A stretch of 64,000 nt of DNA from NCBI GenBank assembly GCA_019155185.1, contig CM032817.1, positions 6,716,034 through 6,780,033 on the forward strand, read 5' to 3'. The position numbers and the translations under genes are program-made. Under the pieces are notes generated by a model, which worked only from the letters and a program-made list of their open reading frames with translations, was not told the origin of the DNA and made no database searches. The stretch is from Beaufortia kweichowensis (Eukaryota; Chordata; Actinopteri; Cypriniformes; Gastromyzontidae). How positions within the stretch are numbered: the stretch's first letter is position 1; each line of letters starts with the position of its first letter. Of this stretch, positions 1 to 11,924 are shown one piece after another.

Positions 1-2103
1 GATTTTGCCCTATGTCATCACATGAGCAAGTATTAGAGATTAGCTTAATCATACCAGCTCAAGCACAATTGCTCAAACTGAAATAACTTTTGCATTTTAA
101 ACTTTCGTCTAAAGGCAGACATTATTATTACTGTCAAATTCTTTGTACGTGTGTAGTTATGCGATGGAAGAGAGAGGCTGGTTTGGGAAATTGTACTTAG
201 TTTTGCTTTCTAAATCATGTTGATTCATCCACAAACTGGAAGCCAAAGCTGATTTCAATCCTTTTTCATCTTCATATACTCCCTTATCATGCCCTTTTTG
301 ATCACAGGCCAAAAATAATATACTCCCAAGAAATTAGAAGTAGACCCATAGAAGTGTGTTATCTAAGACTTCAAGTCAGAATTTCACAACCCCCTCCAGA
401 CTTCTTGGCAGATTAGTATCAGTTTTATGGAAAACTTTACCTAAAAATAAACTTCATATGAAATGTGCATTAAGTATATTAAAATAGCTCCAAAGTTTAT
501 GAAATCGTTTCCTCAATCTGCCCTTTAGCACTAAATGTGTGCTTTTGTTTTTAGTCGTAATCTGTTCCTTTTTTTGGTTTTGTTTTAATTGTGTTTAATG
601 GTTGATTTATGTAGATGTGTTTCCTTATGAATTTTTTTGCTATCAAACAACTTGAGCAATTTAGAATCCCTCTCACCCAGATTACTAGCTAACAAACATC
701 ACCTTTACACACACTTATACAAATACACACACACAAAATGCAAGTCGGCATTCCTGTTACAAATGTGTCAGTTCCTCTGATTGTGTAATCCATCGGCCGG
801 TGGAACCCAGGTGAACCGGTTCTTCAGCAGGCCTGATGAAAAGATGAAAAAATTGCAATCCATATAACTGCTAGCTTATCTAACTTGAGTATAAAATGAA
901 AGTGTTTACAGAAGTGGATATTAATTCCCAGGTAGTGTTACCAAAAACAAAGTACTGCCACTTTTAAGTAACACTTAATAATTTTTTTCTAGCGAATAAC
1001 CTTAAACTCCTTCCATCTAAATTAGCCACAGTGTTATTCCGGGCATTCGCACAAACACCCACATTACAGCCAATCCAACACTTCTCTAGATATAATTTCC
1101 TCTGAAATAATCAAAATAAAGCCCTTACAGACACGTTTGCTGACGTTCCAACCCAGGAACAATTTTCTTCCAGTGATTATATGAGAGTTTGAAATGCCCT
1201 TTGATACAGTGATTTTAATTTTAGACACTATATTATAGCTCTGTGTTGTTTCCCCTCCGGATCAGAGTCACATTGGAGAGTGTAAGACTGAGACACACAC
1301 ACACACGCAACACAAAAAGACATAGTCACTCAGTTTGGTGGAGTTAAGGCGAGACAGACAGATAGAAAGAGACAGAACAGGCACCCATTGGGAGATTGAA
1401 AAGAGCAGTGTGCTCTCTGGATGATGAAACGCATGTGTCATCCTAAGTATGTGAGTGCGTCTTGAATCAGCTGCATGGGTCTTCAGGAGTTGTGTGTGTG
1501 TGTTTAAAGGTTTGGCTGTATTTCTGGAGCCATGTTTTTGTGTGTCCTTACAAACATAGTATAAAAAATCAGGTTTTAGGTTGTCCTTCCTGTTTGAAAT
1601 CATGTTTTGCTTCAAAAATAATTATGTCAGCAGGATTCTCTAGGAGTATCTAGGTATGAAAACTATGTGTGTGGTCCTGGTAAACCCTGCAGTCTGATAG
1701 TACATAGATGGTAGTATCACTAGTAAATAGTAATAGTTCAATAATTTTAGAAGAAAACCGAAGAAAACAGCTTCTAAATCATATTAAATGATGTTTTTTG
1801 AAAATGTAAAAATGCAGAAGGTTGGAAAAAGTCATGGAATTTGTACCCAAATGTATGCAAAACCTGACAAGCTAAGCAAAACATCCTTATGTATTAAAAT
1901 ATAATAATAATAATAATATATATCCTTATTTGTAAAAAAACATCCTCATTTGTAAAAATACACTATAAAAAATATAATAATTATATACAATTGTAAAAAT
2001 GGTTACAGTGTGGGTTAGGTTTGTGTTTTTGCAGTAACAAATTGTATGAGAATCTGTGTTAACATATACGTTCGGATCAATCTTCTGTTAGCACCATGCC
2101 AAT

Positions 2104-2243
2104 ATTTTGCATTCTCTCACATGATGCTTTACATTCTTTTGCAATAGTTTGCGTTTTCTCACAATACTGTTGAGTTTTTTGAACGACAAGCTACTGTGAG
2201 GAAATGCAGAACTTGTTGTGAGGGAGTGCAAAACTGCAAAATT
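2104..2243. repeat. Cluster of inverted short motifs (MITE-like)
   Basis: The left half carries copies of a motif like TTTGCATTCTCTCACA and TTTGCGTTTTCTCACA. The right half carries the reverse-complement type, TGTGAGGAAATGCAGAAC and TGTGAGGGAGTGCAAAAC. The arrangement is an imperfect inverted repeat around 2175. It resembles non-autonomous repeat debris in fish genomes, but I cannot name a family. Target-site duplications were not resolved. Confidence 0.5.
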
Positions 2244-3424
2244 AAATTTCCTCCCTGTCCTTTAAGGCGGTCCATAATGTATATATATTTCAAGTTTATC
2301 TCTTATCCTTTTGGGGATAATAATATCCATAGTAAAAAACGTGACCCACCCACACACATTTTCTGTCGTAGTCCATAAACATCTAAATGCTGTCATTGCT
2401 GATGGAATCATTATGTAGTTTTCAGCGGGCCATAAATCATCAAACATCTTATTAATACCTCTCAGCATTAATCAACCGGTGTTTGTTTTATACACACGTA
2501 AACACGCTCATTGAATGCTAGTCTTTTATTGATAAAAGACTTGAGAGAGGTTTTATAATGGCATGGTGAATGGGCTTGTGGGTGGTTTTGCTGGTCTAAT
2601 TATGAGCCACTTTAGAAATCAGAGCTCTGAATATGTAGCATTGACAGATGAAGATGTGCGTGTGTGTTTTTGTGAACACACATTTTGTGCACAGTATGTC
2701 TGCTTATAGATGGTTTGTGTGTTGTGTTATTGATGGTGGATTCTCTATTCTAATACTTCATTCTGATTGGTCAGTCGTGGCATGCAGTCAGGTGTTTTTT
2801 ATTTTACCTCAAATCTTTCATGTCTATTTATTTGTTCAGTTTTTCAGTTAAGTAGCTGTGTAATAAGCAGAATAATGTACAGTCAGCTGATCATTATCAT
2901 AAAAATAAACCCGTAGTCATATTTTGCTGTAATGACTGTCTGACTGTACATTACTTAATTAACATCATAATGAGATTGAAAGTTATCACTCATCTAATGG
3001 TAAACACTTGAGCAACCTCTCATGTCTAGTACTGAACACGCTATGGGTACCTGTTCAAGGTCAGAGATCAAAACATGGTTTAATCAGAAATGCTGACACG
3101 TGCAAGACAGAGAATTGACCATAGTAGTGTTTATTAGCAGGATTTCCTGTATAAAGGGTCTTTTTTCATTAAGTAGGTCATAGAGTGGGTACGCCATAGA
3201 GGATTTGTAAAGTATTAATGCCTGCAGCTGTGGTTATTTGAATTTATTCATTATGGAAATTATGGAGGCTTTTTGAGCCCTCTGTAATTAGGGTGGAATG
3301 ACTTTGGATGGTTGTTATACCATCCGTATACACTGATTTCATGTGAAATTGCTGAGTTCATGAGGGTCATACAGAATATTTTGCACATTAAAAATGTTAT
3401 TGGACCCCTTAAAATCCACTTTTT

Positions 3425-3689
3425 TACACTCTAAAAACAGATGTGTTAAAAATAACACAAGATGTGTCTAGTTAGGGACAACACACAGATGTGTTGTCCC
3501 TAACTAGCCACATCTTTGTGTTAATTTAAAAACAACACATTTTGTGTTACTTTTAACTCAACTTGTGTTACTTTCAACTCAACATGTGTTGTCCCTTTTA
3601 TGTATTTAACACAAAATTACGCATTATGTGTTAAACAGCATAACACAAAAAATGTGTTAAAAAAATAACACATCCTTTTTTAGAGTGTA
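3425..3689. mobile_element. Foldback MITE with TA flanks
   Basis: The ends are an inverted repeat: TACACTCTAAAAA on the left and its reverse complement at 3677-3689. The TA at each outer edge fits a TA target duplication as used by Tc1/mariner-type elements. Inside, 3461-3484 and 3491-3514 form 24-nt arms with one mismatch around a 6-nt loop. The remainder is built of GTGTTA/TAACAC-type words in both orientations. There is no coding capacity, so it is a non-autonomous element. Family assignment is inference. Confidence 0.75.
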
Positions 3690-3914
3690 GATCAAATCTG
3701 ACCCCTGGGTTTTGACAATTTTGTTTGTATTGATCAGTAATAATAAAGATCATAGAAAAAGTTTATGGAGTACATATAATTTTACTTAGTGTAAGCTCAT
3801 TTTTATGCTGATAACATAATTTTTAATGAAAAGGAAATACACTTAATTAGAAAGCCCAGACCTTCGAAACCCATTGTATTGTTCAATAATAGGTGTTTTT
3901 AAAATGTATTTAAT

Positions 3915-4110
3915 ACGGGACATATTAAATTAACCTCGGTGTGATATTTTTGACAGATTTATTTATGATTTTAACTATATTCTGTTCTTCTAAAAGAAAA
4001 ACCCTGCACACCTCTTTCACTACCAATCACTTCATCTCATTGGACATTTCCCTAAAGACTGCAGAATATGTGTCAGCTCTGCTAAAGTTATTGACTTTTA
4101 ACCACAATAT
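3915..4110 (+). repeat. Diverged local duplication, copy A
   Basis: This block matches 5655-5832 in the same orientation. Shared landmarks in order are a GGACA..TTAAAT..ACCTC stretch, GTGATATTT.TGACAGATT, TCTCATT, ACAT.TC.CTAAAGAC, TGTCAGCTCTG.TAAA and TTATTGACTTTT. Matches fall in patches separated by poorly aligned spacers. It could be an old tandem duplication of a regulatory element or two copies of an old repeat; the sequence alone does not decide. Confidence 0.6.
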
Positions 4111-5654
4111 CCGTGAATAGCCACTGATAGTCATACCTAATAAGATTGTGTGTGTGTGTGAGTTAGCCTGAGGCATTGGAGTACTGGCTAATTAAACCCC
4201 AGTGTAATTTATTAATACAATGTGTTCTGGATGGAGCTGCCGGTTGTGTGCTTAAGTGAGAGCAATTAGGAAAGCTATCATGTGGAAAAGATACGTTATC
4301 TCCACAGTAAACTCCATAGCTCGAGGGAAAACGGAGAAAGAGAGAGAGAGCAAGAGGGATGAAGATAGAAAGAAAACTGCGGAGAAAGGAAAAGAAGAGT
4401 AGATAACGCAGCAAGGGGGTATAAAATGACTTTGGCATGCTTTGCTGCCTTCTAGAGAACTCTTTGCCCCTAAAGTAGTCAACGAACTCCTCTTCCACTC
4501 TTGTAATTTGTCAGTCACGCCATTATGTCTGTGCACAGAGGATTCATTTGTTTTACGCACCCATCCATGCATTCATTAGCTTCTCTTCCCTCCTGTAAAT
4601 GCTTGTTTTTGCTGGATAAGTTCAGGCTAAGTTAGGTGAATAGTCTTGAATGGCTGTGTTTTTGTGCACCCATCAGGGACGATGTCGCACAATGACGGCT
4701 TTGTCGTTTCGCTGCCGAGTTGGACTTGCCTTCCTTGTTTCCAGTAGATGTTCGTATTCCTTTCCAAAAGTCTCTTTTTCATTCTGTCTTTTGTTAACAT
4801 GCGAGCACATGCCCACAATCACACAGCTATCGTTAAGTGGTTACATCTACCCTAGCATTACTTGAAGGGCACTCTGAAATGAACAGCTCTTTAGCATTCA
4901 ATTTTACATTATCGCAGAAACCGACAGGCAAAAATACTTAAATGCTGTGCGGTACACGCACCTTCTCAACATGAAGCGAGGTATGTGTTCACGGCTATTT
5001 TAAGCAACGAGCGTTACATGCAGGTGCATAAGATCGAGTGTACGGCCAGGCAGATTACTTGGATACACGATTTCAATGAGGTGTACGAAAGGTTTTAGAG
5101 ACGTGAATAGTGAGTCTGTTGTTGAAGAACTTGATTGAAGACCTGGACCCCACTTTTTAAATTATGAAAATCATTCAGTTATTGCAAACCATATGCACAT
5201 TTGCATTTATTCAATTATTTTGATATATTTTGCAGCCATAGTATGTAGTATAAACATGCACCTTGTAAACATATTTATATGTTTTTGCAAACTAAAATGG
5301 GAAAGTTGTCTTGGACTCCTTGCATACGCAAGTGTGTGTGTGCGTATTTGAGGTAATGGCTTGGGGGAACCTCTCTGTATTCTTAGCTTGTTGAAGGCAC
5401 TGAAGTGGAGAGAATTATAGATTCAGCACAATGAGCAGTCAAATTTAATCAACGTGCCTGCTGTTCTCCACAAGCCAGTGAATGAGATGACACAGCTCCA
5501 CATCGCTGCCCGTGTGTGTGTGTGTGCGCGTACGTGCATGTGATAAGCTCGGGTTTTGAGTAGCAAAATAAGAAATTTGTGAACATTTGTTAAAGCGGAG
5601 TCGCTTTGAGATTAGAAGTTTGATGACAAGACAGATGCAATGAACTGAATTGAC

Positions 5655-5832
5655 CACTGGACAAGTTAAATCGACCTCTATGTGATATTTCTGACAGATT
5701 ATCATTTTTATTGTGTTCTTTGATTCGCATCTTTAGTTGTAATAATCACCTGTGCCGTCTCATTCCACATCTCTCTAAAGACCGCTGGATCTGTCAGCTC
5801 TGGTAAAATTATTGACTTTTGCACACAACAGC
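5655..5832 (+). repeat. Diverged local duplication, copy B
   Basis: Second copy of the block at 3915-4110, about 1.74 kb downstream in the same orientation. The best-preserved part is the right-hand half, from TCTCATT through TGTCAGCTCTGGTAAA to TTATTGACTTTT. No open reading frame is conserved between copies, so coding function is unlikely. Confidence 0.6.
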
Positions 5833-8189
5833 AGACTCATCTGTGGAAAGGTCAGAACGCCCCGACCAAAGATCAGTTTTCAGGTTGTAATTCACCCAGA
5901 ACTCTAATGAAGTAATTTTGTGTAAGGCCTATTTTTAGGTATTCCTTTTAGTCCTCAGTTTCATAATTGAAAAACTTTTGTTGCTTGTTAGTCTACAGAA
6001 TAAGCTATTTTTTTATATTTTTCATTTTAATTTTTAGATTAAAATGAAATTAACAATTATTTTAGAAAAAAACTAAACAGCACTCTTCTATTCAAAGTAA
6101 TTAGATTCAGATGTTTAGGTTTGACATAGACATCAGAACGATAATTAACTGTTCTTGACAAAAGCCCTTTACATTACATCATCATATACACCAGACTCTA
6201 GATTTCTCCCTACGTCTGGCTAGGTGAGCCACAATTTCACAACATGCGCATCACGCTCGGCTTTGATCCCTACCCGTGTAACAGCGGATGATGCGATGCT
6301 GACAAATTGCATCAAAATAGTTTTTGAGCAGCTTTATGAAACTAAACCATGTTTGGGCATTCAGCGCTTGAACCTGGCTTATGAAAGACTGAGGTACGTG
6401 TTTCACCACACTGCTGTCATCTTCACACATTCACTTTCTGTCTCTCTCTGCGGCTGACAGCTGTAGAATAGAGTGATTATCGGCAGCAGCAGTGATTGAG
6501 CGCAAGAGAGCGAGGGAGCACGCTGATGGAAGACAGAGATTGCGATAGAGATGTTTCAAGAACGCTAATGAGGGGGGTGGGTGAATTCAGCGATTCTGTA
6601 AAGGTTCACTGTACACAAATAAATCCCTATTGAGCTGCTTTTAAGGAAGCATAGTTGTGCTCCAAAAAGCAGGTATTATTGTTATAAATCAGTATATATA
6701 TTCAAACATGGTTTGGGCATTTCTGAGCTGGTATTTAGAGATAACTACTCCTGCTTATTTTGTAGTATTGTCATATTTTTTCTCATGCAACAGTTGTGAA
6801 ATCCACCTATAGTTTTATCAAAAGTTGCTGAACATTTGTTTCCATGTGTTGAAATGAATTTTGAGTAAATATTGTATTTATTGCATATAAATGTATTTTG
6901 GTCTCATTACATCTCATGGTTTCAATTTCAGCGTCAAAAAAAGCAAGTAAGGCAATCCCATAATGCATAGCTCCAAGCTGGTAAAAAATCCTAATGGTCC
7001 CTAATCTCAAAATTTCCTAATGATTATAAAATAAATATTCATTTTTTCAATATTCAGGCATCTCGCATGGAGTCTCAATGTGTACATGCTTGAGCGAGTG
7101 AGATGTTCTTTTTTCTGTTTGTTTGTCCCCATCGTCATCCCGGAGGCCATCAGGCCATGTGAGAGCCCCCTGAACTAGTTTACTTCCAACGAGAGTAATT
7201 GCCCTAACCCTTGCACTCATCTCTCACTTGATTTACACCAGCTGGTTAGTGCACACACTTTTACCTCTAATTCGTTTTTACACACATGTTAGACAAGGGC
7301 GTTTTTGCTATTAACCCCAATCTGTACGTTCCATGGTGCTGCTTTGCTCAGTTGTAAACACTTTAATTGTTTGCCCTGCATCTATGTCCTGGTTTTCCTG
7401 CCTTTTCCAATCAAACAGCTGAATGGATGTTTGGTGTCTCCTCTGCCATCTGTGCCTATATACATATCAAAGATTCTGGAGTGGTGGAAAAGAGCAGCAC
7501 TTTTTTATCTTCTACTCCTAATGGAGTCCACAATTTGGTGATGCAAGGCAGTGTAAAACTTTGGGCCACTACTGTAGACCACAGATGTGAATAAGTTATG
7601 AGATTTGAAAGCAATAGGACATAACTAAACTTTTTCTGAGGTTGGCTTATTCACAAATTAATCGTTGACAGAGAAGCAGAACCATGACAAGAATATATTT
7701 TCTTTGCTGTGCTGTGATTGGTCAAAGTGATGTGTCACATGGACTGTCGAGTCATCTACATTCTGCTCCACTATCGGGTTTGTAAACAAGCACATCAAAT
7801 GCACAAAGGAGGGCACCTGCGAGCAACTTTCAAACCATGTAATGACAAATTGAATACCCCAATGGAATGGATACTAGAAGTCCAGCCTGCAGGCCAAATC
7901 TGGCTCTTCACAAGGTTATCAGTGTCCCACCCACAACAAACCAGATTTTCTCTCCTCCATGTCTGGACTGCAAGTTGAGCGTTGTGCATATTAAGTGCAC
8001 ACGCTTTAGAACACTACCATACTGAAAACATTTTTTTTTGCATTTGTTTTTTAACCTTAACTTTTAAGAAAACATCTTTACTACATCAAATAGGAACAAG
8101 AAAATGAAGTTGATACATTATACATAGATAATATATAAACATACATTTACACATGTGTATAGATATAGTCATTCATTGTTTACATTACA

Positions 8190-8450
8190 GTATTCAATCC
8201 ATTTCTACCAGTATTTTATCCTTTTTAAGTCTTAAAATAAAAGTCAGTTCTTCCATATTGTATATTTCTTTAACAATTTCTATACAATCACTTTGGGGTG
8301 TCCTGCTTATGCTTTTTCCTGGTGAAACTCTTAAGAGCAACACTTATTATACTATAGATATACATCTTTATTTAACTCAGTGTGTGTAATATTTCCAAGA
8401 TATAATGTTGTGAAATCTCTTGGTATTTTATATCCTGATATCTTTTTAAA
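8190..8450 (-). mobile_element. Decayed L1-type LINE, ORF2 C-terminal fragment
   Basis: Reading the minus strand gives FKKISGYKIPRDFTTLYLGN from about 8430 downward. After frame changes and stops, a second stretch in another frame reads EIVKEIYNMEELTFILRLKK. This order resembles the extreme C-terminal region of ORF2 in fish L1-like retrotransposons, recalled from family knowledge rather than searched. Several stops and frameshifts show it is a dead 5'-truncated copy. Flanking AT-rich sequence up to about 8600 may belong to it, but I cannot support that. Confidence 0.55.
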
Positions 8451-11400
8451 CTCCAACAAAACTATGTTATAGAAAGGTAATTTATTTTGGACATAATGTA
8501 TTTGTATGTAAATTTACAAACAGATTTACATTTTAAATTCCCATCATTATGGATAATAAAATCAGCTTAGGACTGTTTTGATAAATGAGGTGGCAAAAAT
8601 GTAAGGCTGTTCTATAGCAAAAGCTGTGGCTGTTGGCTAATTTACATTTTAAAACCAAATGAAGTATCATTACTCTTACCAGGTTGTTTCCACTGGCTCA
8701 TGGTCAGCAAACATTTTCTAAGTGGCCCCTAATTTGAGTATCCTGCCCTACAGCCATGCAGATTTCACAAATGCATGCAAAAATAGCTTAAAAGACAGCA
8801 CGTTCAAGTGGCCAAGTAAGACGAGGGCCAAATATAGAGTCTTCCAATAGTTTGGCATAGTCTAAATCTCATCTTTACACATTTACAGAGCTCTTTCAAT
8901 ATTGGACCGTTTTCACCTGTGCGTGTCCGGCCGTTCACGGTCCCTCTGATCCCAGCTTTAATTAGTCTGACAGTCTCACCTGTCAATCATCCCCAGGTCC
9001 TCCTTGGAGACTGTCATTGAAAAGCAAAAGCAGAGGCAGCCGTGACACGAGGGCAGAACTTGACGTCCTGTTCTGCATAACCAAGCAGTATGTTTTAAAG
9101 CTGAAGTCAGTCATTATTTTTGCAATTCTGTTTGGTTTAAAAAAGACTAAGTAGGTCTGTAATACCTAGAGGGAGCTAACCATTTGCATTCATGTTCAAT
9201 TTGAGATAGGAAAAACATTGAAAATCACATTTAAAGAGATGTGTGAATATAGTAAATCATAAACTTGAGCTTTTTAAGTTTTGAATTTGGGGAGAGCACT
9301 GTGGGGAAAAGGGAAAATAAGTTACAAATTCAAGTGGTTAAACAAAGTTTAGGAAGTCCAAGTAACTTTTCAGAGAACTTCTGACTCTTTGCTGTAATAC
9401 CCCTTGGTAAGAGTTGCATGTTGCATGTCAGCACTTGCCCGTTTGTCAGCTACTGGTCATGTTGTTTCTTAACTCAAAAAAAAAAAAAAGAATAACACAG
9501 GTTTGTTTATCTAAACCTGCAGTACACAAACTTCTCGGAAAGTGGGAATCAAAAGCCTTCCCCCTCCCGTTTAGAAGCGTGCCGCATTGTGAGTTTATTT
9601 ACGGGCAGCTCAGGTCGAGATAGCCCTAAAGTAATTTAGAGGAAATGTGCTTTGTTTGGCTCCAGATCAGAAAAGAAGTGAGGAATAAAGGAAATACTGT
9701 CTAAGTCATGCTCCCTGTTGTGATACAGACGCACACAAACAAGCACTTCCTGCAACATTTTTGTAGCATGTTGAGATTGTTAGTGTTTTGGAGGATGTGT
9801 GGTGGTCATGTGACTAGTCCTCAGGGTAGGTTGTTGTGGAAATGTACGTGTAGATGTTTATGAGGTTTTATATTTTCTGAAGGATATGTGAGTGACTGCC
9901 CGTGCACAACTCGAGGCGTTGCTATGCGGTTGCCGGATCATTCTGAGATGTTGTTAACAAGTTTGTTATGTGGTTTGTTCTCTTGGTGGTTGGAAAAAGA
10001 AATATACATAAGTGATATTGTGGAATGAGCTTTCCCTAGCATTTGAAAGCTAGCTGGACAACTGGTATGCATTGTTACCATTTATGTAACGCTAGTAAAA
10101 ATCCCCACCAAACAAAGTTAAGAGAAAGTTGAAGTAAAAATTCAATTTGGCCTCTGAGCTTCTCCCTCAAAAAGCGCCACAGTTGGCTGCACAATTTGAC
10201 AAGAGCGATAAAAGCAAAGTATTTCTTAAGAGGCACAATCTCCACCCCTGTTCTCCGTTCATTCATCTTCCTTTCATCAGCGCCCTCACCACTTCAACAG
10301 TTCCTAAACACCGGGACGGAAGTCAAGTGCTCGTCAAAAGAATAAGAGGAACGGCATAACAAAAGGTGACTCTGTGAATTCTGGGTACAACTTCAGCAGG
10401 TGGGCTTAAAAAAAATCATCCCGTCTTGTTTTTCCTGTAGACAACCGCTGTGATTACCAGGCACGGTATGTTAAGTTATTGTATTAAAAAGGAAGATAAA
10501 ACCGAAGCCGATTCTTGTATGCACGTAAAACATATAAATGAGATCCTACGAATTATCCACCTAGATAAAATAGTTATGAAATTGTGTCTGCACATTCTAT
10601 CAAACAAATTTTGTTTCAAAACAGCCAGGAAGGTCCACAGAAGCTCAATCTCATTTGCCTAAACGTGGTAAAAATCCTCCTGAGTGAAGTTCATGTAACC
10701 GTGATATTTAGATTACCAAAGCACACACATTTTCTCCACAGATGTAGCGAAGGGAGTCTATCAGACACCCCGTCCCACGCCCAGAGCTCATAAAAAATTC
10801 ATGCTAGTAGTTTAGCGCATATTACCGTCCTCATTGGCTTTAATGACGGGACTCCAGAGACGTGATATGAGGCAGCACTGGCTTTTCTCTTTACTTAGCG
10901 TCTGTCAGTTCTCCAGCGTGCAGGGTTTTCAATGAGATTAGAGGTTACTGTGGCAGGCGCGTGTTAAATGTGGCTTTGTGTGCGTGTCTGGTGTTAACTG
11001 TTAACAGAAGTCAGTACTGCTGATTCAGAAAGCATAACGTCTGGCACATCCATAAGAAACATGTGACAGGAAAGAGAAGTCTTGGCACGTCAGTTTTTTT
11101 ATTGTTTTATTATAATTTGAGTTATCTTCCCCTTCACACACACATACACAGATGATTCATATGGACAATAATGACAGTCTGTCAGCACAGATATTTGTGC
11201 TGATTCTACCATACAGCTTTGACTAAGCAGGTCATGTGACCACTGGCAAAGCAAGTCTCTGTATTACACTCATCATGACACATTAATTCATTTTCATTGT
11301 AACATGCACATTTTAACACTATACATTAATTTGCATTTTAACATCTTTGTGATGTCAATTAAAGATGTTTTGAAAAAGCTGTGCTATTACATTTCAAAAA

Positions 11401-11924
11401 CCATTTACTGATTTGTAGTGTTCTTTATTAACTTTATGGCAATTCCAGCATTATGGATGTGACATTTGAAATATACAAACTTGAAATATGAATGAGTGTA
11501 TTTATTACCAATATATTGAACCATCTGTTTGTATTTTACTAAACCCCAGTTGATAGAGTCCAGACATAAAAACATCAGTCTGTTTTCTTTTTTATTTAAT
11601 ACTCAACAAATGGTAAAAAGATTACTCTTCAAAGAACAGTTTTTTTTATTTTAATTTAATGTGCACATTATGAGGAATATGGACTGTTATAGATGTGGCA
11701 ATTCTGAAAACAGCACTTTACCTGACTATGCAAAATCATGCTTTAAACATAAAAAGCTGCTTTAAAAGTTTGAGAGAGACCTCACATGGGTTTTAAACCA
11801 CCAAATATTGACACCTTGAGCTATCAGTATAGTGTAAACCTTTTGTAAAAACTTTATTTTTTCATGGTGAAGTTGACATTTGCATGAAATTGTTCTTATA
11901 CAACTCATTTTGTCTCTTTAACAG

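Larger units (their letters stand above)
1..11924. other. Non-coding region 5' of the plxnb2 coding exons
   Basis: No convincing coding exon was found here on either strand; open frames are short and lack family motifs. The first coding exon of plxnb2 begins at its ATG immediately after a splice acceptor (11921-11924), so at least one 5' UTR exon and the promoter must lie somewhere to the left, and much of this stretch is probably 5' intron. I could not place that UTR exon or a promoter. Contents noted separately: a cluster of inverted short motifs (2104-2243), a foldback element (3425-3689), a diverged duplicated block (3915-4110 and 5655-5832) and a LINE relic (8190-8450). Short CA/TG runs occur near 1293-1306, 1493-1503 and 5512-5526. 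Confidence 0.7.

Noticed and set aside
4163..4572. Overlapping open frames of about 110 codons on the minus strand
   Set aside because: Two frames are open over the same low-complexity purine-rich stretch; composition explains it and no motif is visible.
6224..6457. 77-codon open frame upstream of plxnb2
   Set aside because: No family motif, and the donor-like GTACGT at its middle has no matching partner exon. Length is compatible with chance.
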